NCBI RefSeq assembly: GCF_032854445.1
Contig: NC_088305.1
Coordinates: 31,952,628-32,016,627, forward strand
Length of the DNA: 64,000 nt
Direction of reading: 5' to 3'
Source: Liolophura sinensis
Taxonomy: Eukaryota; Mollusca; Polyplacophora; Chitonida; Chitonidae
Made by a program: the position numbers and the translations under genes
Notes under the pieces: generated by a model
The model's database searches: none
What the model saw: only the letters and a program-made list of their open reading frames with translations
Told to the model about the DNA's origin: nothing
In this document: piece after piece, positions 11,228 to 25,773 of the stretch
Position numbering within the stretch: position 1 is the first letter of the stretch
How the letters are laid out: every line of letters begins with the position of its first letter

Positions 11228-12440
11228 GAAAAATATCCTTGTTTTATTTAATTTCATTGGCGTTACCGATGACTACATACCCATTTCTTGTCCAAATGTC
11301 TACATTTAAGAGCTGCTAATAGCCAAGTTGTTAAGAGCCACGTCTTCAGTTCCTGGATTCAAACTCCGCCTTGGTAAGGGAAATATATATACGGTTATAA
11401 ACACCAATCACTTCTAATCAAATCAGTGAGTAAATTAAGATGCTAATTTAACAGAATTTGTATAACGTGGCAGTCTCCTGGGTGGGGGAAATGGAATGCC
11501 CAAAGTAACCTATTTAACTTTATTAGCATATTTCACATGTCACACGGTGCCGTCTGGTGTCAAACACCGACTTTTAGGGAGTTTTTCTTTGACGTGTTAC
11601 GTACATCTTCTTTCATTCACCTAACGCAACCCTAGTGTAAACCATAGGGTTGAGAGGCAAATGATTCCCAGCGAAAGTATCACTGGGACAGCAGATCTAA
11701 AACCACCACTATTAGCTTGCCACAAAGCTCATGGACAATGAGATTGAGAGAGTCTTGAAAATTCACTGACCGAGGCTGGATTGGGTCCTGTGCCTTGTCT
11801 GTCCGAACAGCCACGGTCCAAGGACAAGCAATGAGAAGGGTGGATGTCAATAACCTTTTGCAAAAATCATTTGCCGCAACATCCGAAAGCTGTACATACA
11901 GAATTAAATATAATACCCTTGTTGTATTAAGATGCAAATGTCTTCTATCAACCTTTATCCTCAATAAAAAAATCTCTCAACACACTTGTACACATGGTAA
12001 AAGTACTCAGATTGCTAACTGCAAGTAAATCAGATGAACAGAGATGTTAAGACAGGTCAAATCTGATTTCAAGGATGAAGTTACTCAACATCTACCCAAT
12101 TGACCAGTCTTGTCCTTCATACGACAAACCACAATTTTGAGTTACAAATGTTTTTAAACGTTTCACTATTCTCCAACACAGCATCGTTTAGACCTGGATG
12201 GTAGCAAATACATTGTTAAACACCCGGGTGTGTATTTAAAGAGACAAAATAGCCTACAGCATTACTAATCATGTTTAATCTCAAATTAATTTAAAAAAAA
12301 AAAAACAACAAATTAAACAGATTTTGTATTTAACAGTCTTACATATGGAACAAGCAAAGTAATTGCACCTAAGAGAAAACCAGGCGTCTAAATTAGTCTT
12401 TACTGTAGACAAAAGTACTGAAGGTTGCGCTGAACGAAAA
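11228..12440. other. Unassigned sequence
   Basis: No supported gene. A degenerate tRNA-like string (AGCTGCTAATAGCCAAG … GATTCAAACTCC) at 11310-11370 may be a SINE relic. An A-run near 12293 could mark the end of a retroposed copy. Confidence 0.3.
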
Positions 12441-12860
12441 GGGCAGGTTACAAATCTTAGATCTGGAGATGTTTTGACTGCTCTTCGCTAACATTAAATG
12501 AAATTATTTCAACACCACCGGAAAGAACTATCCATAAGATGTTGACAAATCTGAAAAATCCAAGGACTGCCGTGAAGCCATAAAGGATGGTAAATGCTGT
12601 ACCTAGTTTTAGTCATGGCCATACTAATGACAATTTAAAACAGTTCCATGTTATTAGAGCTAAAAGCTACCGATTACTTAAGACCAAGAGACGCTTTTAC
12701 TGACAAAACGTTGTTTCAGGCGTTTAAAGGCCTGGAACAGGGTCATCACATTGAACACTCACAATGGCAATTTTAAAGGCGTTCGATATTAAGGGATCTG
12801 ATTTGTTTTACTAACTTTATATCGATCTCTCGTGAGATCTAAACTGGACACCACGGTCTG
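12441..12860 (+). pseudogene. Decayed I/Jockey-like LINE fragment
   Basis: The segment aligns piecewise with ORF2 of copy B: AAGGATGGTAAA…, AGAGCTAAAAGCTACCGATTACTTAAG and CCAAGAGACGCTTTTACTG match 9440-9560, and TTTATATCGATCTCTCGTGAGATCTAAACTGGAC matches about 10677-10710. The RT core between them is deleted. No open frame remains. Confidence 0.65.
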
Positions 12861-15037
12861 TTTCTTGATATGTTTTTGTCGCGAACATTATCACCGCATG
12901 CAATTTGTAGACATTTAGTGTTGAACATGGACGACACAGGAATTGTGTCACACGTTCGAATCTCGTCATATTCATAATTGAATTGATTTTAAACATAAAT
13001 GTGACTTTGGTTGTGTTCATATCATGAAACTGTGTAAAATTTGTATGAGAGACATTTATTGATGAGTGCCGTACATGCTGTTGTTGAAATCGAAAGTGAC
13101 TGTGTTCTCGTCAAATTTGTAATTTAGTTTTCTCCACATTATGCACCAGTCTACTTAAAATAACGTTTTGTATGTAATTATAATCTATAAACGCCTAACC
13201 ATTGTATATGGTCTATGAGAGCGTAAGTTAGGTAAAAATGACGTGAGTTCTATAGGCAACGTGTTTCGTCTTCCATCGGCACGTGATAACACACTATTGT
13301 CCAGCTATTGTTTCAAAACTAGGAAACATACAGCAGTCGGCCATTTCATGTCAAGGATAGTTTTGTTAATTCTTGATGCTGTTAGAATTGATCAAACTTC
13401 AAACGTCATGATTTTTACGAGATATTTTGATGTGGTTTAATATACATACATCTACCGCCAGGCGCCATACATTTATTTGATTTGTCATGCTTTAACTCTT
13501 ACTATCTTGATGGATGGCTGTAACTGTGTAGCCATCACGGTAGGCTGGTATGTGTTATCACATGTTCTGAAACACCTACATACATGTATGACATTTAGTA
13601 TAGCAATGCACAATTATGTATTACAATTTTGTTATATGCAAAGTGACTTTACAACATTAAATATGCTAATGCTGTGTTTCAGAATAGGTCTGAAAGTTGA
13701 TCTGTTTCTTATCTTTGATGAAATTTGATTAAATGTGCTGTCTGTGCAACAATAATAATAAAAATTTGTTCAGTTTGTTAATTCATTTCTACAGGTAGAA
13801 GTGGGGATAGCTTTAGCAATTCTTACATGACTTCTGTGCAGCTGGGGAGAGGTGGATAAATTTTATCATCTAAGGACAACTTGTTGCATTTTAAGGAAAC
13901 ACAGGGTAAATGTTCATTTCTGCAGATTTTCGTTTTGACAAAAAAGAAATTTAAACCCCGTTCTCCACAACACATCCTATTCCAGACTCTTACGTGTAGA
14001 GTATCAACCCAGGTGGGCTACCACAGACACCCCTGAAATTTGACTTTTGCCATTAGCCATGTAAAATGTTGGATTCAGCGCCAAATTCATATTGAGATAT
14101 TACTCACAAAAATTTTTAAAACTTTGTCCCCTTTATAGATTATATATGCGCAATTCGGGAAATTAGGTCCAGGATTTGCCTCCGAACCGAAGTCGGACGT
14201 CTAATTGGATAAAACTGTTCCAGAATCATTTAAGTTGTTCATACACTATAAATTGTATGTGCTACTTTGCATCTAACATGTCTAAATATAATACATCAGA
14301 ATTTTATTTGTTTTGGATAGAACTGAAAACCCCCAGTGTTATTGCCCACCTCTTTAGAGGCTACCAAGGTAAGAAAATGTTATGACTTCACTTCCAGCCA
14401 CTACAGCTAAAAATGGTAGCTGAGAATGTTGTAGACAAAAGTGCAAGCTGCATGTGGCGGTATGACAAGGTGCCACGCGAAAGTTAGGGTATATATATTT
14501 GTGAGGAAGATTTACTGAATAATTAAGTAAAATCAATGCTCTCGTCTAACCAATGCTCTCTTCTAACCTAAAAGGGCAAGGGATATTTCTCTCATTTAGT
14601 ATTTTTCTTAGGAACTAAAGTTACATAAAACAACAAGAATTACTCCATGTACCATGTTGACTATATTATGTATTGCCATGTATAAACTGTGACCTGTTTT
14701 GCTCAGTGACACTTCTGAAATATGCTGATTTACAAGTCTACATTACTAAAAATGAAACTACCCAGTCATCATCTACATATACTTTGTGTGGAAGAAAACT
14801 GACATTGATGTTCAGGACAAGTCAGACAGACTGTGTATAACTACACCAAGCCATAAGCTTGTGCCAGATCACTGACCACTTGCAGAAGAAACTATACATA
14901 CTGAATTAGCCACACTGCTGATATCAACTAAAAAAATATACGCAAATTGGTCAGTTTGTTTTAAAGAAACCCTAATTAAAATCTATTTCAACAAATTATA
15001 ATATGATTGAAAAGATGTAATGACTATTACCCGAGGG
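12861..15037. other. Unassigned AT-rich sequence
   Basis: No gene, RNA or known repeat is recognised in over 2 kb. Short open frames here are at chance level and show no domain signature. Confidence 0.3.
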
Positions 15038-15615
15038 TCAGGAAGTGCTTATCATGTCGCAGAGAACTGGAGGTAGAGTTGCAGAGTCGCCTGTTACCAG
15101 ACAAGTAGACACATACCCTGATCCAAAGTTGACATTAAACCCAATGTAAGGCACGAGAGGCTCTGTGACAACAACATCAATGGCAGTGTAAATTATCTGG
15201 TTGCTGTCACAGTCCAGGACTGTCAGTGACTGGTCATCACAGTTCAGGTACACACCCAAGTGATGAGGTCGTGTGTAATGTCTGTACTGTAGATAGTCAG
15301 TGTTGGCCTCACCATCACAGGGACTATAACACCTGACCTCATCTCTACGGTACACTGCCCCAACATACCAGAAGTTACGGCCAGGCTTTGTCACCCCCGT
15401 CACATCTCAGTTCTACTGTGTAACTCCTACACCACAGCGAGAGCCACGTGAACAGGTGATGCGTACCTCCCAGTAGTACCTGCCCGTCTGGTATTGACCA
15501 TCTGTCACAGCTCTCCTCCACCAATTCTCGGACAAAACTTTACCCTCTACCATAGAACCGCTGTGGGTGATTCTCAGCGCATCGTCATCTGTCTCTGTGA
15601 ATACCAGCTTCGGCG
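15038..15615 (-). pseudogene. B30.2/SPRY terminal exon of a TRIM-like gene, two nonsense codons
   Basis: The minus strand encodes a recognisable B30.2/SPRY ligand-binding domain. It starts PKLVFTETDDDALRI after a good acceptor (TTTTTGCAG, AG at 15617-15616) and continues through GRYYWEVRI, GVGVTQ, DVTGVTKPGRNFWYVGAVY, RPHHLGVYLNCDD and VPYIGFNVN to a TGA at 15040-15038. TAG (15415-15413) and TGA (15409-15407), one codon apart, interrupt the same frame between GVGVTQ and DVTG. No intron fits there, so they look like substitutions. The exon begins at codon position 2, which does not match the phase left by the coiled-coil exon (26042-25774). It may be the 3' end of that TRIM locus with an exon missing between, or a separate gene. 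Confidence 0.75.
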
Positions 15616-16193
15616 CTGCAAAAACAACAGAAACAGCATAAACAGCAAAGCATAAACAGCAAACCATAAACACACGCTGCAAGCCTGAGGTATAAATACG
15701 TGTACACATACCGTGCTTTTACTTTCTGCACACAATCTCTTGGAATAAAATGACACATATTGCTGACACGAATGAAATTTATACACAGACCTCAGTCAAT
15801 TTTAGCGAGTTTAAAAGAGTTGAGCTTCGACAAGAACTGGATCCATCACTAAAGGACAGGTATGACATAGACCAAGTACTGGGCTAAAATACAGATTTTA
15901 AACGCTCTAATTTGTTTGAAACTTATCACCTACAACAAGAACAATACCTTCCTCTATCCTGCACTTGGTTTTAGTCGTCAGTTATTACACATTTGAACAC
16001 ACAATTCACCATAAAACTGCAGTAGGCCTGTTGCCATTCGTGCAGTAACAAGCTACCGAAGCCGCCTCTCTGGTAAGGAAGGTAAGTCACCACATATAAG
16101 TAACCAAGTAACTTTCTTTGGTAAAATACCCCAAAGACTATTAAATCGATCAAAATTACTAGTAGTAAAAAGGTATTGAATTCAGTTTTCAAA
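15616..16193. other. Putative intron sequence before the 82-bp array
   Basis: Apart from the acceptor at its lower end, no further exon or repeat is recognised. A GAGGTAAAT-like string and TTATCTGTTCTC mark the start of degenerate array units. Confidence 0.3.
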
Positions 16194-19100
16194 ATATGTT
16201 ATCTGTTCTCTCCTAGCAGTAGATACTCAGGGGTACAATATGTTACCTGTTCTGAATTACCAGCACAACTACCGATTAATACACATGGGGTAAATATCAC
16301 TCAGACACTAAAGGGTACAATATGTTATCTGTTCTGTCCAAACAGTATGTATTCACCTGCTGATTTGTACACATGAGGTAAATATAACTGAGACACTCAG
16401 GGGTACAATATGTTATCTGTTCTGTCCAAACAGTATGTCTACACCTGCTGATCTGTCCTAACACATGAGGTAAATATGTCATCTCTTCTGCATTAACAGT
16501 ACACCTGCTAATTTGTACACATGACGAATATATCACTCACACACTCAGGGTTGCAATATGTAATCTGTTCAGTCCTAACACAACACCTGCTGATTTGTAC
16601 ACATGAGGTAAATACCACTCAGACATTCAGGGGTACACTATGTTATCTGTTCTGTCGTAATACCACACTTGCTGATTTATACACATGAGGTAAATACCAC
16701 TCAGACATTCAGGGGTACACTATGTTATCTGTTCTGTCCTAATACCACACTTGCTGATTTGTACACATGAGGTAAATACCACTCAGACATTCAGGGGTAC
16801 ACTATGTTATCTGTTCTGTCGTAATACCACACTTGCTGATTTATACACATGAGGTAAATACCACTCAGACATTCAGGGGTACACTATGTTATCTGTTCTG
16901 TCGTAATACCACACTTGCTGATTTGTACACATGAGGTAAATACCACTCAAACATTCAGGGGTACACTATGTTATCTGTTCTGTCGTAATACCACACTTGC
17001 TGATTTGTACACATGAGGTAAATACCACTCAGACATTCAGGGGTACACTATGTTATCTGTTCTGTCGTAATACCACACTTGCTGATTTATACACATGAGG
17101 TAAATACCACTCAGACATTCAGGGGTACACTATGTTATCTGTTCTGTCCTAATACCACACTTGCTGATTTGTACACATGAGGTAAATACCACTCAGACAT
17201 TCAGGGGTACACTATGTTATCTGTTCTGTCGTAATACCACACTTGCTGATTTATACACATGAGGTAAATACCACTCAGACATTCAGGGGTACACTATGTT
17301 ATCTGTTCTGTCGTAATACCACACTTGCTGATTTGTACACATGAGGTAAATACCACTCAAACATTCAGGGGTACACTATGTTATCTGTTCTGTCGTAATA
17401 CCACACTTGCTGATTTGTATACATGAGGTAAATACCACTCAGACATTCAGGGGTACACTATGTTATCTGTTCTGTCGTAATACCACACTTGCTGATTTAT
17501 ACACATGAGGTAAATACCACTCAGACATTCAGGGGTACACTATGTTATCTGTTCTGTCCTAATACCACACTTGCTGATTTGTACACATGAGGTAAATACC
17601 ACTCAAACATTCAGGGGTACACTATGTTATCTGTTCTGTCGTAATACCACACTTGCTGATTTGTATACATGAGGTAAATACCACTCAGACATTCAGGGGT
17701 ACACTATGTTATCTGTTCTGTCGTAATACCACACTTGCTGATTTATACACATGAGGTAAATACCACTCAGACATTCAGGGGTACACTATGTTATCTGTTC
17801 TGTCCTAATACCACACTTGCTGATTTGTACACATGAGGTAAATACCACTCAGACATTCAGGGGTACACTATGTTATCTGTTCTGTCGTAATACCACACTT
17901 GCTGATTTATACACATGAGGTAAATACCACTCAGACATTCAGGGGTACACTATGTTATCTGTTCTGTCCTAATACCACACTTGCTGATTTATACACATGA
18001 GGTAAATACCACTCAGACATTCAGGGGTACACTATGTTATCTGTTCTGTCGTAATACCACACTTGCTGATTTATACACATGAGGTAAATACCACTCAAAC
18101 ATTCAGGGGTACACTATGTTATCTGTTCTGTCGTAATACCACACCTGCTGATTTGTACACATGAGGTAAATACCACTCAGACATTCAGGGGTACACTATG
18201 TTATCTGTTCTGTCGTAATACCACACTTGCTGATTTGTACACATGAGGTAAATACCACTCAGACATTCAGGGGTACACTATGTTATCTGTTCTGTCGTAA
18301 TACCACACTTGCTGATTTATACACATGAGGTAAATACCACTCAGACATTCAGGGGTACACTATGTTATCTGTTCTGTCGTAATACCACACCTGCTGATTT
18401 GTACACATGAGGTAAATACCACTCAAACATTCAGGGGTACACTATGTTATCTGTTCTGTCCTAATACCACACTTGCTGATTTATACACATGAGGTAAATA
18501 CCACTCAGACATTCAGGGGTACACTATGTTATCTGTTCTGTCGTAATACCACACTTGCTGATTTATACACATGAGGTAAATACCACTCAAACATTCAGGG
18601 GTACACTATGTTATCTGTTCTGTCCTAATACCACACTTGCTGATTTATACACATGAGGTAAATACCACTCAGACATTCAGGGGTACACTATGTTATCTGT
18701 TCTGTCGTAATACCACACTTGCTGATTTATACACATGAGGTAAATACCACTCAGACATTCAGGGGTACACTATGTTATCTGTTCTGTCCTAATACCACAC
18801 CTGCTGATTTGTACACGAGGTAAATATCACTCAGACATTCAGGGGTACACTATGTTATCTGTTCTGTCCTAACACTACACCTGCTGATTTGTACACATGA
18901 GGTAAATACCACTCAGACATTCAGGGGTACACTATGTTATCTGTTCTGTCCTAACACTACACCTGCTGATTTGTACACATGAGGTAAATACCACTCAGAC
19001 ATTCAGGGGTACACTATGTTATCTGTTCTGTCCTAACACTACACTTGCTGATTTATACACATGAGGTAAATACCACTCAGACATTCAGGGGTACACTATG

Positions 19101-20140
19101 TTATCTGTTCTGTCGTAATACCACACTTGCTGATTTATACACATGAGGTAAATACCACTCAAACATTCAGGGGTACACTATGTTATCTGTTCTGTCCTAA
19201 TACCACACTTGCTGATTTATACACATGAGGTAAATACCACTCAAACATTCAGGGGTACACTATGTTATCTGTTCTGTCGTAATACCACACCTGCTGATTT
19301 GTACACATGAGGTAAATACCACTCAGACATTCAGGGGTACACTATGTTATCTGTTCTGTCGTAATACCACACTTGCTGATTTATACACATGAGGTAAATA
19401 CCACTCAAACATTCAGGGGTACACTATGTTATCTGTTCTGTCCTAATACCACACTTGCTGATTTATACACATGAGGTAAATACCACTCAAACATTCAGGG
19501 GTACACTATGTTATCTGTTCTGTCCTAATACCACACCTGCTGATTTGTACACGAGGTAAATATCACTCAGACATTCAGGGGTACACTATGTTATCTGTTC
19601 TGTCCTAACACTACACCTGCTGATTTGTACACATGAGGTAAATACCACTCAGACATTCAGGGGTACACTATGTTATCTGTTCTGTCCTAACACTACACCT
19701 GCAGATTTGTACACATGAGGTAAATACCACTCAGACATTCAGGGGTACACTATGTTATCTGTTCTGTCCTAACACTACACCTGCTGATTTGTACACATGA
19801 GGTAAATACCACTCAGACATTCAGGAGTACACTATGTTATCTGTTCAGTCATGTCAGTACACCTGCAGATTTGTATAGATAAGGTAAATATCACCCAGAC
19901 ACTTGATGGGAACACTTTTATCTGTTCTGTTCTAACAGTATACACCTGCTGATTTGCACAATTGGGGTAAATATCATACAGACTCTGAGGGGTATACTGC
20001 CAGCTGTATTGTTGTGGCAATAAACATGTTGATTTCTACCCATGAGGTAAATATCGACGTGTACACTACTATGTGTCCTGTTCTCACAGTGCTCCTGCTG
20101 ATTTGTATACATGAGGTAAATATCACTCAGACACTAAAGA
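16194..20140. repeat. 82-bp satellite array, about 48 units
   Basis: The unit contains GGGGTACACTATGTTATCTG, TTCTGTCSTAATACCACAC, TTGCTGATTTRTACACATGA and GGTAAATACCACTCARACAT. Copies spaced exactly 82 bp run from about 16548 to 19850 with very little divergence. Units at both edges (16194-16547 and 19850-20140) are divergent, as expected when unequal exchange homogenises the centre. Variant sites form a higher-order pattern of five units (410 bp). The array lies in the presumed intron of the TRIM-like locus. Open frames across it are artefacts. Confidence 0.95.
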
Positions 20141-20187
20141 ACACACACACACACCAGCCCTGATCTAACATTATACCTGCTGATTTT

Positions 20188-20343
20188 GATTTATTATTTT
20201 TTTTCATTTATTTCATTGTTGTTTCACGCCGTACTCAAGAATATTTCACTCATACGATGGCGGCCAGCATTATGGTGGGACGAAACCGGGCTAAACCCAT
20301 GACCATCCGCAGGTTGCTGCCAGACTTTCCCACGTACAGCCGG
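20188..20343 (-). mobile_element. 5'-truncated SINE inserted in a satellite unit, 12-bp target duplication
   Basis: The SINE 3' domain reads inverted (TTTATT tail, CACGCCGTACTCAAGAATA, CGGCGGCCAGCATTATGGTG, CCATCCGCAGGTTGCTG, CCCACGTACAGCCGG). CCTGCTGATTTT occurs immediately before (20176-20187) and after (20344-20355), a perfect 12-bp target-site duplication made from satellite-unit sequence. The tRNA-like head is missing. Confidence 0.9.
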
Positions 20344-20437
20344 CCTGCTGATTTTGTACACATAGGGTAAATATCAGGCAGTACACTACCTCCTGTCCTA
20401 GTCTAACTGTAGACCTGTTAAAATATATAACTATATA

Positions 20438-23400
20438 GTTTGTGTCTTCTGTGCACACCCTACTGTATATCTCACATTAGTTTATGTCTTCTGTGCACAA
20501 CCTAGTGTACACCTCACATTGGTTTGTGTCTTCTGTGCACACCCTTTAAAATTTTTAAGATAGCCTACTGAATGATTTTGACTTTTTAGCCCATCGTACA
20601 TTTTACAACAACCATACACTATTTTATATCTCACGTTAGTTTGTGTCCTCTGTGCGTACCACATTATATACCTCGCAGTAGTTTGTCTCTTCTGTGCACG
20701 CTCTACTGTATACCTCAAATTCGTTTGTGTCTGCTGTGCACACCCCACTGTATCCTTCACACTAGTTTGTCTCTTCTGTGCACACCCTACTGTATACCTC
20801 ACATTAGTCTATGCTTTCTGTGCACACCCTACTGTGTACTTCACATTAGTTTGTGTACTCTGTACACACCCTATTGTATACATCGCATTTTAATGTTTCC
20901 TCTGTGGACACCACATTGCATACCTCACATTAGTTTGTGCCTTCTGTGCAACCCCTATTTTATTCCTCACATTAGTTTCTATCTTATGTGCACACCCTAC
21001 TGTATACCGCTTATGAGTCGGTGTCTCCAGGTCACTCCTACTATATACCTCACATTATTTTGTCTCTTCTGTGCACATCCTACTGTATACCTCACCTCCG
21101 TTTGTGTCTTCTGTGCACATCCTACCGTATATCTCACATTAGTTTGTGTCTTCTGTGCACACCCTTCTGTATAACTCACAGTAGCCTGTGTCTTTTGTGC
21201 ACATTCTACTGTATACCTCACATTAGTGTGTGTCTTCTGCACACCCTACTGTATACCTAACATTAGTTAGTGTCCTCTGTGCACACCCTACTGTATACCC
21301 CACCTCCGTTTGTGTCTTCTGTGCACACTATACTGTATAGCTTACACAAATCTGTGTCTTCTCTGCACATCCTATTCTGTACCACACATTAGTCTGTGTC
21401 TTCTGTGCACACCGTATTGTATACCTTACATCAGTACATGTCTTCTGGGCACACCCAACTGCATAACTCACATTAATCTACGTTTTGCGGAACACTGTGT
21501 TATGCATCACACTAGTTTGTGTCTTCTATGCACGCCCTGCTGTATACTTCACATTAGTCTGTGTCTTTTGGGCACACTGTATTGTATATACCACACAGTA
21601 TGTGTCTTCTTAGCACGTCATACTGTACACCGTACACATAGTCTGTGTCTTCTGTGCACACCTTCCTGTACACCTCACATTAACCCGTGTCTTCTGGGCA
21701 CACCCTACTGTATACCTCATATTAGTCTGTGTCTTTTGGGCACACTGTATTGTATATACCACACCAGTTTGTGTCTTCTGAGCACGTCTTACTGTATTCC
21801 TTACACATAGCCTGTGTCTTCTGTGCACACCCTACTGTATACCTCACATTAATCTGTGTCTTCTGGGCACACCCTACTGTATACCTCACATTAGTCTGCG
21901 TCTTCTGTGCACACCCTACTGTATACCTCACATTAATCTGTGTCTTCTGAGCACACCCTACTGTATACCTCACATTAGTCTGCGTCTTCTGAGCACACCC
22001 TACTGTATACCTCACATTAGTCTGCGTCTTCTGGGCACACCCTACTGTATACCTGACATTCGTTGGTATTTTCTAAGCACATCCTCCTGTATACCTGACC
22101 TTAGTATGTGTCTTCTGTGCACACCCTACTGTATACTTTTCATATAGTCGGTGTCTGCTGTGCACACGCTACTGTATACCTCACATTAGTCTGCGTCTCC
22201 TGGGCACACCCTACTGTATATCTCATATTTGTCTGTCTTCTCTGCACATCTTGTTCTATACCTCAAATTATTTGATGGCCTCTATCTGCACCTTACTGTA
22301 AACTCCACATTAGTTCGTGGCCTCTGTGCAAACCCTGCTATATAACTGGTATAATATGGTACATTAGTTTGTACTTTTTTGCCCACCCTATTGCATGCCT
22401 CATGTGAGATTGTATATTTTGTGAGCACCCTAATAAATGCGTCACCTTAGTTTGTATATCTTGTGGAAACCTTTATCGAAGTCTTACATAAGCTTATCTG
22501 TTTTATGTACACCTTAATGCATGCTTCACATTGGTTTTTGTCTTCTCTACACAGCCTAACGTATGCCTCACCTTAGTTCTTGTCTTCTTTACACACCCAA
22601 ATGCATTTCTCATATTAGTCTGTGTCTTCTGTGCACAATGTGTTCTGTGAACTTATATATCCCTCAGATTAGTTTTTGTCGTCTGTACACACCCAAATGT
22701 GTGTCTCACATTAGTTCTTTTCTTGTATACACTCTATAGTGCATGCCTCACATTGGTTTTTGTCGCCTGTACACACCCAAAATTTGTGCCTCACATTAGT
22801 TCTTGTCTTCTGTACACATCCTAATGTATGCCTCCCATTGGTTTTTGTCTTTTGTACACACCATAGTGCATGCCTCACATTGGTTTTTGTTTTCTGTACA
22901 CATCCTAACGCATGCCTCACATTGATTTTTGTCTGCTGTGCACACCCAAATGCATTTCTCATCTTGGTCTGTCTTCTGTGCACACCCTAATGTATCGATC
23001 ACATTGGTTTTTTTCGTCTGTACACCCAAGTGCGTGCCTCACATTAGTTCTTGTCCTCTGTACACACGCTAGTATATAACTCCCATTGGTTTTTGTCGTC
23101 TGTACACATCCTAAAATATGCCACACATTGGCTTTTGTCTTCTGTGCACACACTACTGTATTCCTCACATTAGTCTAGGTCTTCTTGACACACCCTACTG
23201 TACACCTCACATTAGTCTATGTCCTCTGCGCACACCCTACTGTATACCTCATATTTGTCTGCCTTCTTTGCACATGTTATTCTATACCTCAAATTAATTG
23301 GTGGCCTCTATCCGCACCCTACTATATACCTTACATTAGTTCATGGCCTCTGCCCACACCCTACTATAAAACTGGTATATTATGTTACTTTAGTCTGTAT

Positions 23401-24890
23401 TTTTGGCCCACCCTATTGCATGCCTCACATGAGATTGGAAATTTCGTGAGCACCCTAATGAATGCGTCACCTTAGTTTGTATCTCTCGTGGAAACCTTTA
23501 TTGATGTCTTACATAAGCTTATCTGTTTTGTGTACACCCTAACGTATGTCTTTTGATTTTAGTCTTCTTTACACACCCAAATGCATTTCTCATATTAGTC
23601 TGTGTCTTCTGTGCAAACCCATATGCGTGCCTCACATTAGGTCTTGTCTTCTCTTCACTCCCCTGTGTATGCCTCACATTGGTTTTTGTCGTCTGTACAC
23701 ACCATAGTGCATGCCTCGCATTGGTTTTTGTCTTCTGTACACACCATAGTGCATGCCTCACATTGATTTTTGTCTTCTGTTCACACCCTAACGCATCCCT
23801 CACATTGATTCTTGTCTTCTGTGCACACCCTAACGTATGACTCACCTTGGTTTTTGTCTTCTCTACACACTCTAATGCATCCCTAACACTGGCTTTGGTC
23901 TTCCATACACACCCTAATGTATGTTTCGCACTGATTTTTGTCTTATGTACACAGCACAGTGCATGCCTCACATTGGTTTTGTCTTCTGTACACGCCCTAA
24001 CGCATGCATCACATTGGTTTTTGTCTTCTCTACACGCCCTAACGCATGTCTAATGTTGATTTTTGTCTGCTGTGCACATCCTAACGCATGCGTCACATTG
24101 ATTTTTGTTTGCACTGTACACCCAGATGAATTCCTCATATTAGTCTGTGTCTTCTGTGCACACCCTAATATATCCCTCAGGTTGGTTTTTGTCTTCTGTA
24201 CGCACCCAAATGTGTGCTTCACATTAGTTCTTGTCTTCTGTACACACCCTAGTGTATAACTCCGTTTGGTTTTTGTCGTCTGTACATACCCAAATGCGTG
24301 CTTCACCTTAGATTTTGTCTTCTGTACACACCCTAATATATGCCCCACATTGGCTTTTGTCTTCTGTGCACACCCTACTGTACACCTCACATTAGTCTAT
24401 GTCTTCTTGGCACACACTACTGTATACCTCATATTAGTTTGTGTCTTCTGCGCACATCTTATTGTATGCCTCTCATTAGTTTGTGTCTTCTGTGCACACC
24501 CTACTGTATGTCTCACATTAGTCTGTGTCTTCTGTGCACACCCTACTGTACACCTCACATTAGTCTATGTCTTCTGGGCACACCCTGCTGTATACCTAAC
24601 ATTAGTTTGTGTCTTCTGTACACACCCTACTGTATGTCTCTGTGCACACCCCATTCTATACCTTACATTAGCCTTTGTCTTATGTGCATACCCTAAGTTA
24701 AATCCCTCACCTAAGTTTATGTTTTGTGCACACTCTAATGCATGCTTCACATTAATATCTGTCTCATGTGTACACCCTATTATACACCTTGTATTACTTT
24801 GTGTCTTTTGCCCACACCCTACTGTAAACCTTACATCGGTTTGTGTTTTGTTTACATCTTTATGTACACCTCATACTATTTGTGCTTTTT
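20438..24890. repeat. 42-bp satellite array, about 105 units in two subfamilies
   Basis: The unit is about 42 bp and includes CTTCTGTGCACACCCTACTG, TATACCTCACATTAGTCTGT. Type A (CTACTGTATACCTCACATTA) dominates 20438-22260 and 24370-24700. Type B (CTAATGCATGCCTCACATTG, GTTTTTGTCTTCTGTACAC) dominates 22500-23170 and 23520-24360. Because 42 is a multiple of three, several frames on both strands stay open with a 14-residue repeat. None shows gene-like features. Confidence 0.95.
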
Positions 24891-25773
24891 GAAAACTCTT
24901 CTCACTTTCGTTTCTCTTGGAATACTGTTCATTTTTTGGGCGCACCCTTTTGGTGAACAATAAATCAGAAGACTGTTTTATGGTTATCTTACGGCACGTT
25001 CATGAAAATGATAGGCTATAGTAGCCTAAAATTTATGCTTAAGTGGAATATACTCGTGCCTAAACAAGGATGATGTTTACAAACCGAAACCATCAAATAC
25101 AACAAACACAGTAAACGCTACCCAATGCTGTGTTTTACAAGCTTGTGAAAGTAGCCATTGTGTTAATGGCTTATCGCCAACGGGTCTGAACTTCCTGTTC
25201 CAGGTAAATCAACTGTTTTGGGAAGAAAAACCCAAAACAGGAAGCAGCCGTTAACATCCGGATGATTAAAGATTGGGACAACATAATAAGCCACAACATG
25301 ATTGGTGTTTTACGTCGTGTTCAAAAATATTTCTCTTATATAAGGGTGCCTTGTGGTTGGGGAAAACCGGGCAGAGCCGTGGGACATCAGTAGGAATATG
25401 GTTGTCGATATACGGTTTGTACATGGGTTGATTTATTGTTTCAAACAAAGACAATGACTTCATTACTGTTTGTATCCACACGCCAATTTCGAAAAACATC
25501 AAACAATACACACTTTTTACATAGATAGGATCCTGGAGTTGTTTATTGGGCTAATCGCAGAGGGGTGAGCTTTATAAATAGAAAAACGGACAACAGCTGA
25601 AGAGAACCCCTGAACAAAGTGAAGCAATTGAACTCTTGACCTAAAACCTTAGTGGATCTGGCAGCATGAGATGGATTTGAACACCGGATAACTGTTCATT
25701 AGGGTTATTGTATGAGGCCCGCCAAAGGAACAATAATGTGACAATGGTAAATGTGACGTCTCTGTTTACTTAC
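24891..25773. other. Putative intron sequence with a small hairpin and a SINE relic
   Basis: No exon is recognised. A perfect 10-bp inverted repeat, CTGTTTTGGG…CCCAAAACAG with an 8-base loop, lies at 25213-25240. Confidence 0.4.
25299..25390 (-). mobile_element. Degenerate SINE fragment
   Basis: TGATTGGTGTTTTACGTCGTG, TCAAAAATATTTCTCTTATA and AAACCGGGCAGAGCC match the SINE 3' domain in inverted orientation, with deletions and substitutions. Confidence 0.65.
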